A stretch of DNA of 64,000 nt from the NCBI GenBank assembly GCA_016584495.1, contig WAID01000001.1:1612001-1676000 (forward strand). Reading direction: 5' to 3'. Origin of the DNA: Celoporthe dispersa (Eukaryota; Ascomycota; Sordariomycetes; Diaporthales; Cryphonectriaceae). Shown piece after piece: positions 1 through 11,439 of this stretch. Numbering within the stretch: the stretch's first letter is position 1; every line of letters begins with the position of its first letter. A program made the translations under genes and the position numbers. The notes beneath the pieces were generated by a model. It saw only the letters and a list, made by a program, of their open reading frames with translations. It did not search any database and had not been told where the DNA came from.

Positions 1-3000
1 GACCTCATATCTGAATACGGATGCCTACAAGTCCTCTTGTCAGCGTGAACGGCACACTACTCTCGGGCCCGGGCTCCCCAATTAGGTTTTAACACACCTG
101 TGCCAGCGACAGACATCCTATTAGTAGTAGAAGGTGCTCGGAAAAAACTTCATCTTGTCGTCGGACCAGGAAGACCTTCTTCCGCTCTCCTACTCTTCAA
201 CAAACACAGACAAGTAAAGAAATAAGATATAAGAAAGAAAGAGAGAAACAAAAAAGGAATGACACAACAGAACCAGCCGTCGGGAGAACCAAGAAGGAAA
301 AAATTGTCGTCGTCGACGTCGTCGATCAGGTCTCAAACCTTCTCAGTAGGGAAAAGAAAGACACAGAGAAAGAGAGAGGTGTCTGTGAGTTTGGTTTCGA
401 ACGAAGGGGAGGGTGGTGGGAAAGCCAAGCCCACGAGAGTCTGGGATCAGGACGAGCCTCTTACTACAGGAAGATCGACCGGAGAAGCAGGATAGCCATG
501 TCCGAGATGGGACGGGCCAAGGGGGGTTATACTAGAAGCCAGAGCGCATGGACGCGAACATGAAGGGAAAACACGGGGGATCATAGCAGCACCGTGGCTG
601 TCTCATGTCTACCACAGCAGACTGGGCATGTGGATCGGACTTGCGACTTGCAGGGCCTCCACCACGACACTCAAGGCGTGGGAGGCCAGAGGTGGTAGCG
701 ACAGCCTCCGGACCGGGCGGTTAAGAGCCGTGCCTCTGGCGTGCGTAATTAAAAGGCTTCAAAGGGAAACGAAACCGTTTCCTCCCCCTTTCAAGCGAAG
801 TGAGCGAGCAGTTTTTGGGTGGTTTTTTCTTGGTTCTTTTACAAGCCCAGCCCTGCAGAAATGACCAAGGGAACGGAGGTTAGGGGGGAATTTGATCAAC
901 AACTCTCTCTCACACACCCCCCCTTCTCACACCCGCTCTCACCGACACGCCGACGACAATGAGAGAGAGATGTCGTGTGACGGAGATAGATCTCTGCCCA
1001 AGCGGGAGAGACACACGAGGCCTTTCTCATCAGTAGATGTCAAGAGGCTGGCTGGCTCATGGCCCGCTCGGCGCCTGTGATGGACCCCATGATCCAGTTC
1101 TTGTTGTGGACATGGCGTGGCTCCCAGGTTTCGTCCCAAGGTCCAGGCAAGGGACGAGAGACGAGTGCAAGACGGCGGTAGTATCGACTTCTTGGTATTG
1201 GCGGCGAAGACCGTCAGGAAGAGGAAATGCTCCTCCGTGTTGCTAGCGCAAGGGGAGAGAAGATGATGCCTGCGGCGTTGTAGCCAAGTCGGGATAAAGT
1301 TTTAGGTTGTGCCAAGCAATACACGCTCTGCAGCAGCGGCTAGAGCCTCGTCAGGGTGGACAGGAAGGGGGGGGGGGAGGGGTCCAAGTTCAGGGGTCTG
1401 TCCTGTGCTTTGTGGTGGATGAGACAAGGCCCGTGACAGATTATGTCTGAGTACGACTTGGGCGAAACGGGGATACAACCGCTCCCCCCCCCCCAGCATT
1501 GTTCTTGTCGCGACTGAATCCATAAACCCATCATCAGTGACGCCGAATTTGTTTCCCTTTACGCGTTCTTGTGGTACGAATGCAAAGGGGGCAGCGAATA
1601 GAATGTCATCCGCAGAAACAATTCCCAGCTATAAATAAAAGAAGAAGAGGGGTAGAAAAAAAGAAGGAAAAAAAAAGGGGGAGGGGGGAAGAGAGAGTTG
1701 ACATGGTTTGATCAGAATAGATATACCACCACTATGTATATCTCTGACCAGGTAACGCATTGTCTGTTGAGACTAGACTTCCTGCATCGTAGATACTCGA
1801 CGCGAGGATCATCAAGGTGGAATTCCCCGGGCGATCGCCCTCGCATGCGGTCGGTCCACCTCTGGCTGGCCTCGAGATAGGACGGGCGGATGGGGGGTTC
1901 ACACGGTGACGATGTCTATCTTTCTCTCTTCAGGCCAGGACATGGCGAGGCCGTCGAGGCTCGAGCCGGCAGGGCAGGCTGGTGACATGTCATTCTTGTT
2001 GTCGACTTGAGCGGTCCTGTGCGTTCATTGCAAAAAAAGCCTAGGGATCTGGTTGCAGCGCAGGCCCAAAGAAGGCCCCCATGCCGGGGCGAGACCATGT
2101 GTAAATTCGATCAAATTTCGATCCAGGGGCTTTGCATGTGCCGGTCGGTCCACACGGACGGACGCCACTGTCACAGCTCTCTGGGGGAAGATTGGACAGC
2201 ACAGACAGTCACACAGAGGAGGATGAGGTCGCTGGTGTGGCGGCCAGGCCTGGAGAGTTAACCTTAAAAGAAGAGAAGATAATCTCGCCGAGATGGAGAG
2301 ATGAAGAAGGAGGAGGTGATTGATGATGGTACCTGCCTGCAGCACGGGGACAAGGTCGAGCTAGGGCAGGCACATCAGCAGAGGGAGCTGCAGTGGCCCA
2401 GCTGGAGCCTCTGCGCTCTGCTGCGGACAGCAAGCACTCATCACACTAAACCGTACCACAGGGTTAGTACCACAACGTTACGTAGTAGTACAGTACTGTA
2501 CATAACAACAAGACACTGTAGGCCACTCACTGTGTGATGGTGGGAGTACCCGATGACCCCTGCTTCTATACCGCACTTACGTCTTACACACGACGGCAAG
2601 CACTCTCGATGATGACGCCGTTGACTTTTCATGTGAGATGACGCCTTCTCGGTGAGCCGTCTGCACCAGAAGAAGAAAAAAAAAGGCCATGTATGATGTA
2701 CACTACTCTATCTGGTGTAGGAGGAGATCCAAATACAAGCTGAACAGAGGCACCGTTTCTCTTTTTTGGTTCTTGACAAGACATTCCGACCAATCTGTTC
2801 TCCTTTGAATCATGCCATGCGCGTTTGTTCGGTTTATCCCACTGCCGAACCTGGTTTGAAACAACCCAAAAGGTGAGAGAGAAAAGAGGAAGAAGAAGAA
2901 GAAGTAGAGTTTTTGTGATCCTCAACAGTCAGGTTGTACATCCTCAACCATACATACATAGACGCCCAAGACAACAGCGCGAGACATAGTACCTGCGAGG

Positions 3001-3020
3001 ACACAAAATACTGCCCCAGG
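1..3020. other. Gene-free left flank
   Basis: I see no supported gene here. The open frames are short (under about 110 codons), overlap on both strands and show no recognisable domain. The stretch holds purine-rich tracts (around 220-260 and 1650-1700), C or G runs (1368-1380, 1487-1494) and a 14-base perfect GTAC palindrome at 2488-2501. The last few hundred bases are presumably the promoter and leader of the DUF1295 gene that starts at 3021. Confidence 0.55.
2488..2501. repeat. Perfect 14-bp GTAC palindrome
   Basis: The sequence GTACAGTACTGTAC reads the same on both strands. It lies within a TAGTA/GTAC-rich patch at about 2464-2505. Similar GTAC-rich patches recur in other intergenic stretches of the window. 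Its function is unknown. Confidence 0.8.
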
Positions 3021-4186
3021 ATGGAGGGCACCGTCCACGTCCTCGATGACTACTACCTCGCCATCACCCTCCTCGTCACAGTCGCCTACCAGCTCACCTT
3101 CTTCGCCGTGGCCTTCACCTTCAAGTTCGACAAGCTGACGGGTGAGAAACCATCTCTCTCTCTCTCTCTCCCTGCCGCGTCCCCCGTCCTCCCACGAGAA
3201 CTAACACACCAGACCACAAGACTTTGCCGGCGGTACCAACTTCGTCGTCCTGGCCATCATCACCCTCAGCCTCTCGGCCTCGCACCCCACCGCCCGCCAG
3301 GTCGTCGCCTCCGTCTTCATCATGCTCTGGGGCGCCCGCCTCTCAGGCTTCCTCCTCTTCCGCATCCTCAAGACCGGCAAGGACGACCGCTTCGACGACA
3401 AGCGCGACCGCTTCTTCCCCTTTCTCGGCTTCTGGGTCTTCCAGATGGTCTGGGTCTGGGCCGTCTCCCTGCCCGTCACCGTGCTCAACTCGCCCGCCGT
3501 GACGCGGTACCCCTTTGTCTCCTTTGGCACGGGCCGCGATATCGCCGGCGTGGTGCTGTTCGCCCTGGGGTTTGTCGTGGAGAGCGTCAGCGACGTGGAG
3601 AAGTTTGTCTTCCGCCAGGGCCAGCCCAAGAGTGCTGTCTGTGACAAGGGCCTGTGGGGGTGGTCGAGGCATCCGAACTACTTCGGCGAGATCATCATCC
3701 AGTTTGGTCCGTAACTATCTCTCTCTTTATCTCTCTAGCATCCACACACACACACACACACACTAATACGCGCGCACAGCCATCTACATGATAGCAGTCT
3801 CCTCCGCAGCCGACGGCCACGTCCAGGGCCAAGCCTACAAGGCCCTCTACGCCACCATCCTGGGCCCCATCTTCCTCACCGCCCTCCTCATGTTCGTCTC
3901 GGGCCTCCCGCTCTCCGAGCGCCCGGGGGCCAAGAAGCGCTACGAGAAGGGCGACAACTGGGACGGGTACAGGCGGTATCTGGACCGCACGAGCATCCTG
4001 GTCCCGTTCCCGCCGCGGCTGTACGAGAGGGTGCCTGTGGTGTTGAGGCGGACGGTGTTTCTTGAGTTCCCGATGTATGTGTTTGACCCGGCAAGGCATT
4101 CTGATGCAGGGGGGCCGGGCGGGGAGGAGCAGCGGAGGGCCGAGGAAGGGGGTGGGAGCATTGACAGGGAGAGGCTGACGGCGTAA
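3021..4186 (+). CDS. DUF1295 / steroid 5-alpha-reductase-like membrane protein
   Basis: Three exons (3021-3141, 3221-3706, 3780-4186) give an intact 337-residue protein. The introns are 79 and 73 nt and the second contains a CA microsatellite. The first ATG of the exon is used, and its codon phase joins the downstream exons exactly. The product is hydrophobic, with several predicted membrane segments (near residues 12-32, 45-75, 95-120, 130-150 and 185-205). It carries the family hallmark GWSRHPNYFGE at the end of exon 2, seen in DUF1295 proteins and related sterol reductases and isoprenylcysteine methyltransferases, where this region helps bind the cofactor. The C-terminal tail is hydrophilic and Gly/Glu-rich. 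A lipid or sterol reductase role in the endoplasmic reticulum is inferred from the fold; no substrate can be assigned. The gene is convergent with the GFA gene downstream. Confidence 0.88.
3743..3763. repeat. CA dinucleotide microsatellite
   Basis: About ten CA units lie inside the second intron of the DUF1295 gene, just upstream of its acceptor. Confidence 0.95.
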
Positions 4187-4269
4187 GAGGTCCCCAGGAG
4201 GGGAGTGAGGGGCTGCTGAATACCATGACCACCTTCTGCAGACCAGTCGTGAAGGTAAAGCGGCAACAT

Positions 4270-4316
<47 letters not shown>

Positions 4317-4566
4317 TATATATGTGTGTTTGTGTGAACCGATGTCTGCATTCCTCGGGTTGTTCCTGGCCTATTATTTATTCCATCGTGTATCAGAATA
4401 TCCAAATATATAGATGGATGGTTAGATCAACCCTCTTGGACGAACAACCATACTATACTAATACAACCTCCTAAGACATCATCATGCTGCCTTCTCCTCC
4501 TCCTTCATACCCCCCCCCCTCCTTTACATCCCATGCAGGACGCTCTTCAGATCCGGCCCCGACAGC
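4187..4566. other. Intergenic region between convergent genes
   Basis: This is the short spacer between the stop codons of the DUF1295 gene and the GFA gene. It is dominated by a long GT microsatellite and must contain the 3' ends of both transcripts. No gene is seen. Confidence 0.7.
4273..4336. repeat. GT dinucleotide microsatellite
   Basis: A nearly uninterrupted TG repeat runs to about 4319, followed by imperfect TATGTGTG units. It lies about 90 nt after the stop codon of the DUF1295 gene. Confidence 0.95.
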
Positions 4567-5540
4567 TCACAGAGCCCCTGCACGTCCGCCTTCTGCTGCT
4601 GCGCCCTCCCTCCCCGCCCTCCCGGCGGCCCAGGCCCTGGCCGGGGACCCCCCGCTCCCGCTCAGCATCCCGGGCTGGTCCAGGCACTCCTGCGAGTCGC
4701 CGTAGCTGGTCTGTGTCGACTCCTCTGAGTAGCTCTCGGCGCCCTCGGGGATGGGGATCATGGCGGACTGGGTCCAGATGTGGATGGCCCGGGACCAGTC
4801 GAGGCCCTCGAGGCAGCCGCCCTTGACGGAGACGACGTTCTTGTTCTGTGTGGGAAGGGGAAAGGTAAGTGAGGGGAGGGACGGTGGAGGGTTCCGGCGT
4901 GCCAGGTCTCAAAACGAGGAGATGGGTGGGAGAAGGGGGAGGAGGTACCCACAGGTGTGGTGTGAATGAGCCGTGTTCCGCACTTTTTGCAAAAGTAACT
5001 GCAGTCGGGGGAGCGTGAGCCTCCGCTTCTGATCACCTCCCGGTTGCGCCCCTCAAAGGGGAGGTTTTCCACACCCATGATACTCACCAGTACATTGTCT
5101 GTCCCGAGACGGTAGGCCGTCTGTAAATATATATATAAATAGAATCCAAGGAAACTGGTCAGCCGGTTCTGTTTCTCACTTGACATACTCTCTCATCCTA
5201 TTTCTCCTCTTTTCTTTTTTTTTTTTCCTCTTCGGGTCATATTTCCATCTTCCCGTCATCATATCGCCAGTGACCTTTCTCGGCTTCACGCCCACGACCT
5301 CCGGCTCTGTGTCTCTAGAGGAGGAGACAAACCCCGACGTGTGGTAAGAGGGACCTCGACTCACGTATAAACGCTCAGCAGCTCGGCATCCGGCAGCTCG
5401 AAGCGCGGGAAGATAGCCGACGTGCCAAAGGCGGACGAGGTCTGGCGCCTACACTCTGCGCAGTGGCATATGTAGAGCGCCAGGGGCGTCTCCATGGGCG
5501 TCTTGAAGGTGACGGCGCCGCACTGACAGGCCGCGTTCAT
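4567..5540 (-). CDS. GFA/CENP-V domain zinc-binding protein
   Basis: Four exons, read downward (5540-5365, 5120-5088, 4998-4953, 4845-4567), encode an intact 177-residue protein of the glutathione-dependent formaldehyde-activating (GFA, also called CENP-V) family. The N-terminus has the zinc ligands of ACQCG (Cys5, Cys7) and CHCAECRRQTSSAFGTSAIF. The last two cysteines come from YFCKKCGTRL. The 33-nt second exon encodes the family signature RPTVSGQTMY, and its phase joins both neighbours exactly. The C-terminal exon has the conserved VSVKGGCLEGLDW stretch and a low-complexity tail. Members bind two zinc ions; some act in formaldehyde-glutathione chemistry, but most fungal paralogues have no tested substrate. 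A longer open frame at 4758-5186 reads through two introns and is not the true product. Confidence 0.9.
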
Positions 5541-7260
5541 GATGGGCTTAAATGGCTTTTTTCTTCTTTCCTTCTTTTTTTTTCTTTCTTTATCGTTTGT
5601 CTGTTTGTTTTGTCTCCTCTCCTCTCTCTCCTTTTTTTGGGTTTAATTCTGTTTTTTGTTGGTGGGGTCTCGGCTGATACGTGAGGGTCAGCATCTCATT
5701 CACGCGCTCACAGACACACACACACTCTCATACATGCAGACATACATACACGATCAACGTCGTCTTCTCAGCGGCTGGGGCAGACTGTCACCTCGTGCCG
5801 TGCCGCGACCAGAGGGGGGCAGCCAAGAGTACGTGTTTGTAGTAGAGATAGGAGAAGAAAGAAGGAAACGAGATATTCAGGGGAAAGAAGAAGAAGAAGA
5901 AAAAAAAAGGTATCAAGATTCCTCAGGCGACGAAAGCGTGAAGTAGCAATCCCGCCTGTCGGGCTGAATAAGCACCGCTGTTTGGACGGGAAACGTTCAG
6001 TAGGGGGGTAGTGTTTCTGGGGAGGGGGGAATTGTCCCTCCACCGCGGCTTCCCCCAATGACTGAACTTGCTTGCGTGTCTGTGACTCGAACGGCAGCGC
6101 ACAAGAAAATGCCCAATCAGCCCAAACTTGTCATCCAGCGCCGATGAATCCAGATGGCTCTCTTCTCTCTCTCTCTCTCTCCTCCGTTATCGCTGTTCAA
6201 ATTCCAGGGATCTAAGTGGTTGAAATTGAAAACGTGAGAAAAGGAAAAAGACATAATAAATAGGATACACGAAGTTGGTTAGGCCCTCTCAGATGCGCAT
6301 CGACGTGACTCACAAAAGAGGCTTCACCCCACCTCCCCGGGCCCAGGCCAGAGGATCCCCAAGTCGCGAAGTCACATGCTCTCCGCCCTCTCCGTCTTAC
6401 GTATACTGCTGACTCCTAGGAGAATGTGGGAAATGTAACAGTGCCTTTTTTTTCTTTCTTTTTTCTTTCTCCCCTTTACCGCCGTCATAATTGGATGATC
6501 CCGTCAGCACTAGAGCCAGGAAATCGCAACCGAGTTGCTGCGATATGGCACTAAAGCACTTTTGGAACAACCCCCCGGCCCCTGGCAGTGCCTCCTTCCC
6601 CGCCGGCGGGAGAGGGAGGGCCTAGAACTTGGCATGACACTTGATTAATTCCCCGGGGTGCCAGCGGGACAGGAATAAAGAGGTGGGACGTGTGCAGACA
6701 GACATGTATCATATGACAAAAGCCTGCTGCGAGGATCGGTGCGAGATATCTCTTTTCAGGATACCAAGGTACAGTACATTTTGTTTTGGGTCCGTCTTAC
6801 ATTCAAACTAAGCTGTAGACACGTTTTTTTCCCCCCCTTCTCTTTTTGCTCATGCAGGTCGTGAGAGTCTGGATTAGGTCAGGCGACCGACGGCCGTCGT
6901 ATAAAGTACCCCCCTCCAATCGTAACATCGTATCACGGTAGTGGTACCATGTAAACACCCGACAATGACCCAGTAATTGTGTAATATTGTGTAATGACTG
7001 TGCTACGGACACACGCACGCGCGGAGAGCACCAGCTTCACTGGGCAGTACCGTTCAGAAGAAGTCAGAGATGCTATCGTAGAGGTTCAAATGCTTTTCAA
7101 GATTGGATACCACAACGCCAGCCAGATGCTCTATGCTATGCTTTTCCAGTATTTACAGAGTTGCCACACCACCTCTCCTCCTGGTAAAACCCCACTTGGC
7201 ACACACACACACACACACACACACAAGTATATACACATCTTTTAGTATTATTATTCCTCC
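5541..7260. other. Intergenic region, no gene seen
   Basis: This lies upstream of the GFA gene and downstream of the acyltransferase gene. It is rich in T tracts (5565-5660, 6445-6475) and purine tracts (5850-5910). It ends in a CA microsatellite beside the acyltransferase stop. A TGACTCA motif occurs near 6304. Open frames are short and unsupported. Confidence 0.55.
7201..7225. repeat. CA dinucleotide microsatellite
   Basis: About twelve CA units lie 35 nt beyond the acyltransferase stop codon, probably in its 3' untranslated region. Confidence 0.95.
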
Positions 7261-8759
7261 TCAGCGTGCCTCCTGGGGCTTCCCCAGCTCGACCTCGGTC
7301 TCGACCATCCACGTCTCGACCGTCCGGGCCAGCCTGATCATGGGTATGTCCACCAGCCGCCAGAACACATCCGCAGCCCACACCACCATCGGGCCCAGCA
7401 CCATAAGCCCCAGCGCCCACACCATGGTCCGCTGCGTCGCCGTCTCGACCCCGACCAGGCCCTTGAGCCCGCGCGGGAGCACCTCCGGCCTGTACCCGGG
7501 GAGGCCGGGCGCGGCCATCGGCGGCTGGTACAGCGTGCCGACGACGGCGCGCTGCAGCAGCTCCAGCACCGGCCCGTGCACAATGTACAGCGCGTAGCTG
7601 ATGTGCCCGCAGTACTGCGGGATGGGCCCTCGAGGAGCTGCCGCACGGGCCGCAGCTCGCCGCACGTCCACACCATGGCGACGGCCTGCGCCGCGAACCA
7701 GAACTTCTGCGGCGTCAGGTTGTCCACGGGCGGGAACGAGGGCGGGGTGTGGTTGTACAGCCAGCGGATGATGGGGCTGCGGTGCGCGTCAAAGTTAGGC
7801 CAGCCCTGCACGTACAGCGCCCCGAGCAGGAGCAGGATGTGCACGGTATAGTGCAGCGCCGGGTTCTCGATCACCGGCGGCAGCTCGCCGGGGGAGCCCG
7901 CTGAGGATGGTGCTGCTGCTGATGCTGCTGCTGCTGCGGCTGGTGACGGTGACGATGACGATGACGACTTCTCGTGGTGTAGCGCCTTGGCCTCGGCCGA
8001 GCGGCGGATGTGGATGTCGGCGAGGATCATGCCCGCGTAGAACTCCATGGCAGCCCACTTGCCGCACGCGACGACGTAGGCCAGCAGGATGAACATGGCC
8101 CCGGTGCGCACGCGCTGCCGCAGCCGCGACAGCATCAGGATGGTCAGGAACAGCAGCATCGAGTGGACAAACTCGATGGGGATGGACCACAGGTGCACGT
8201 CGAAGGCCGGGCGCAGGTCAAAGTCCCACGCCCAGGGCCAGGTGATCTGGTGGAACACGGCGTCGACCCAGGCCCAGAGCTGCATGTAGCTGGACGGCAG
8301 CGGCCGGTACAGGAGGCGCATCTGGATCATGATGCCGATGACCGCCGTGGACACGATGCACGGCCCAAACAGCCGGAAGGGCCGCCGCAGGGTCGACGAG
8401 GCCAGCGCGGCCCAGCACCGCTCCAGGTCCCTCGCGCGTATGGCCTTCAGCGGCTTGTAGGACAGCACGAACCCCGAGATGACGAAGAAGATGTGCACCA
8501 TGGGCCGCCCGCTGTACAGAACCCGGAAGAAGGGCAGCTGCAGGAAGGAGGAGATGCGGTCGACGTTCAGGCCGTAGGTGGGGACGAGGTACTGGTGGTT
8601 CTCCTCGGTGTAGTGGCAGAAGAAGACCACCATGGCGGCCAGCCCGCGCAGGCCATCGAGGTACGAGGTCGGGTGTAGCCTGTGGGTGGCCAGGGGGCTC
8701 TTGTGGTCGGGCCACAGGGCGTCGGCGGCGAAGCTAGGAACGAGGTCGCGGAGGGCCAT
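7261..8759 (-). CDS. Acyltransferase-3 family membrane protein (one frameshift)
   Basis: This single-exon gene starts at the ATG at 8759 and encodes about 499 residues after one correction. It belongs to the acyltransferase-3 (OatA/NolL-like) family, multi-pass membrane proteins that transfer acyl groups to sugars or other hydroxyl compounds. Visible hallmarks are SYLDGLRGLAAMVVFFCHY near residue 32, the HIFFVISGFVLSYKPL block near residue 88, many later membrane segments, and an Ala/Ser-rich low-complexity loop near residues 265-295. Near 7624-7632 the frame changes: upstream codons end in RQLLEG, and the conserved QYCGHISYALYIVHGP block continues in another frame. Adding one base to the GGG/CCC run restores it, and the total length then becomes 1500 nt. 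The acyl donor and acceptor cannot be deduced. Confidence is high for the family, lower for whether the break is real. Confidence 0.85.
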
Positions 8760-8888
8760 GTCGGGGGGGATGGAACATGATGGGGGATCGTGGGAGAACC
8801 GTGTGGCTGTAGGATCGAAGCTGGTGGTGGGTGCCCTGCGAATCTGGCCGCGCGCGCCACAGAAAGAGAGGAGGGAGAGGGAGAGGGG

Positions 8889-8917
<29 letters not shown>
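8889..8917. repeat. GA dinucleotide microsatellite
   Basis: About fourteen GA units lie roughly 130 nt upstream of the acyltransferase start codon, in its likely leader or promoter. Confidence 0.95.
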
Positions 8918-8920
<3 letters not shown>

Positions 8921-10017
8921 TGTAAGGAGAGAACGTGTGTGGGTGTGGGCGGACGAGTTCGTGTGTTCGTATAAGTGACGTCGGGGTCAGGTCAGGACGG
9001 ACCAGCGCCAGGCACGTTCGGTAGGGTTGGCCAAGAAAAAAAAGGTCGAAAGAGAGAGGGAGGGAGGGAGGGAGAGTATATGCGGTCTGGCCGTCTCCGT
9101 CTTGGCTCGAGGGGTAGGAAGGTCAGGAACGGCGACGACAAGGACGACGACGTCCAGGGAAGGTCGGATGTCGGGAGATGGTCAGGATGGAGGAGGACGA
9201 GGTCAGGATCTGCACAGCGGGAGGCCACGCATTGCTGTGGGTCAGGGCCAGAGGCGATCAACAAATGTCTTGCGAAGAGAAACTGGGGCCTGCCAGGGAT
9301 TGGACATTTAAATTTGGGGGGGGGGAGAAGAGAATAAGAGATCCGAAGAAGGGGGGAGGGGGGGAGACTAGTGGTGCTAAAGGTACGGGGTACGGAATAA
9401 ATCAAAGTAAAAATAAAAAACTCTGGAGGAGGAAGAAAGTTTTTTTTTAAAAATTTACTTTTATTTTTTCTTCTTCTTTTAACTTCTCTCTGAAAAGGGA
9501 ATGATGGCCGGAAGAGGATGAGGGATGACTGCAGGTGACGACGATGCATGGAGACAGGAGCATGGATGGGGGGTTACTTTACTAATAGCAGTAGTAGTAC
9601 CGTCGTATATGCGTGTACGTACTTTCATAGTGCGTACGTGAAATGTACAAACATAGTATGATCTCTCACCAGGGGCGGATGGGGGCTAGATGGGGCAACA
9701 TGTGGTCCCCCCTCACCCCCCCCAAATGGTCTGCCATAGCACTACCGACAGTGTGACGGGCTATTGCCGAGGATACGGAGAGGATTTATGAAAAATAAAA
9801 AAAATAAAAAAACGAGAAGGAGAGGAGCAGAAGAAAGAAGAATGAAACAAGGCTGGAGAACATGCAGTGGAGTCCATTCGATGCACAATGCTGGGTTCGA
9901 GGAAAAAGGGGACAGGAGGCAAGAAAACAATGCCATTTTGATACCATCAATTATCACATAGGAGAGTGTTGAGCTCTGTTTTTTTTCTTTTCTTTCTTTC
10001 TTTGTCTCTCTCATGTA

Positions 10018-10020
<3 letters not shown>

Positions 10021-10054
<34 letters not shown>
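10021..10054. repeat. GA dinucleotide microsatellite
   Basis: About seventeen GA units, followed by imperfect GA/GAAA units, sit in the intergenic region. Confidence 0.95.
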
Positions 10055-10064
<10 letters not shown>

Positions 10065-10365
10065 AAGAAAAGAGAGACAGACAGACAATTGGCCGGCTGG
10101 GCTGGCGATGGAGAACGTTGACGACGCGCAACAACGCCATGTGGCTTAAAATAGGGGGTCGAGGCTCCCTGCCAAGCCTGCTAGCTGCTGATCACGGCGG
10201 CCAAAATTGGAGCCACGAGTACTGTGCGCAGTGTGCGGTACCAACCAAAGGTAAGGTACTATTTACTATGTACCGTGTGGTACTGGTGCGATGGCAGATC
10301 ATTGGAAATCAGCCTGACGAGAATAATTAAATTCATAATGCTATTCGGATAGACAAGCACACGTG

Positions 10366-11439
10366 CTAGACAGGGCCCGCGCTGCCCACCGCCGCCTCCT
10401 CCTTCCTCTTCTCGGTACACACAACACGCAGCTCCCTCCTCGCCCCGCCGCGCACCACCGTCTCCCTCAGGCTCTCGCACCACCTCACCTTCTCTGCCGC
10501 TGGCCACCCCACGTCCGCCATCTCGATCTCCAGCTGCCTCAGCTCCCTGAGCCTCCCCAGCGCCTCCCTTGCCCACTGCGTCCTCCTCCCCTCCCCAACC
10601 AGCTCCCACGGGTCCCGTTCCCCTCCGGCCCCCTTTCTCCTCCTCCTCGTCCCTCCCGCGGCATTATCACCATCTCTATCGCCATCGCCATCGTCGTCCT
10701 CTTCCTCCTCCTCTTCTGGTGGTCGTATCCACATCTGGTAGGCCCTTCCCCCCTCCATCCACAGCGTCAACCGCAGGCCCCTCAGCCCCGTCCACATCCC
10801 ACACAGCTCCGCCCAGTCCTGCACCCTCGCCCCGCCCGCCGGCCCCGCCACATCCCGCGCAAACACCTCCAGCCGGGCGAACCGCATCTCGGCCCGCTGC
10901 CAGGGACACCGCGCCCGCGTGAAGGTCAGCGCCGAGGACAGGCCCGACGAGAACCAGTTGATAAAGACAAACTCGTTCTCGTGGAACGGGACGCCCCGTG
11001 CCTCCTCGTTGGCCTGTCGGCACGTCTGGAGCAGCGCCGTCGGCATCCGCGAGAACGGCCGGTGTGGTGCAAGGAGGGCGGCGCCGTTAAATTCTGTCGT
11101 CGCCGTCGTCGTCGTCGTCGTCGTCTTGTCTTTGTCGTGGCCGCTGTCGTCTGCCTCAGGGACCACGGGCTGGGCGACGTGGGATCTGCATGTGGGGATG
11201 GGATACCACGGCACCAGATGTCTGTGCCGCACCGGGTTGGAGAGGTGGACCCAGTGGTAGATCTGCAGCCGGATCTCGATGGGCAGGTTGAAGAGGGAGA
11301 GCTTGCCTCTGGCCTCTTCTCCCGGCTCCGGTGCTGGTGCCGGTGCTGGTGCTGGTGCTGGTGCTGGGACAGGCGTCTCTGCCCGGACGCCCGGACAAGG
11401 TCCCATGATATGCCCAGTCTGAGTCTGCTTGCTTTCCAT
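10366..11439 (-). CDS. 2EXR / F-box-like domain protein
   Basis: This uninterrupted 357-residue frame starts at the ATG at 11439. After a short N-terminus with an alternating Pro-Ala linker (residues about 26-41), the motif LFNLPIEIRLQIYHWV matches the start of the fungal 2EXR/DUF7730 domain, an F-box-like fold. The domain continues with ALLQTCRQANEEARG and FHENEFVFIN near residues 125-160. A Thr-rich insertion (about residues 90-105) and an acidic insertion (about residues 235-255) interrupt it. Members of this large lineage-specific fungal family are mostly uncharacterised; an adaptor role in ubiquitin ligases is only an inference from the F-box-like start. The compositional bias of the low-complexity insertions follows the GC-rich codon use of the neighbouring genes. 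Confidence 0.78.
   Translation of the reverse strand: MESKQTQTGHIMGPCPGVRAETPVPAPAPAPAPAPAPEPGEEARGKLSLFNLPIEIRLQIYHWVHLSNPVRHRHLVPWYPIPTCRSHVAQPVVPEADDSGHDKDKTTTTTTTATTEFNGAALLAPHRPFSRMPTALLQTCRQANEEARGVPFHENEFVFINWFSSGLSSALTFTRARCPWQRAEMRFARLEVFARDVAGPAGGARVQDWAELCGMWTGLRGLRLTLWMEGGRAYQMWIRPPEEEEEEDDDGDGDRDGDNAAGGTRRRRKGAGGERDPWELVGEGRRTQWAREALGRLRELRQLEIEMADVGWPAAEKVRWCESLRETVVRGGARRELRVVCTEKRKEEAAVGSAGPV

Larger units (their letters stand above)
8760..10365. other. Intergenic region with GA repeats
   Basis: This is the promoter side of the acyltransferase gene and the 3' side of the 2EXR-like gene. It contains two GA microsatellites, A/T-rich tracts at 9400-9480 and 9785-9830, and GTAC-rich patches at about 9590-9660 and 10230-10290. 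No supported gene is seen. Confidence 0.55.
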
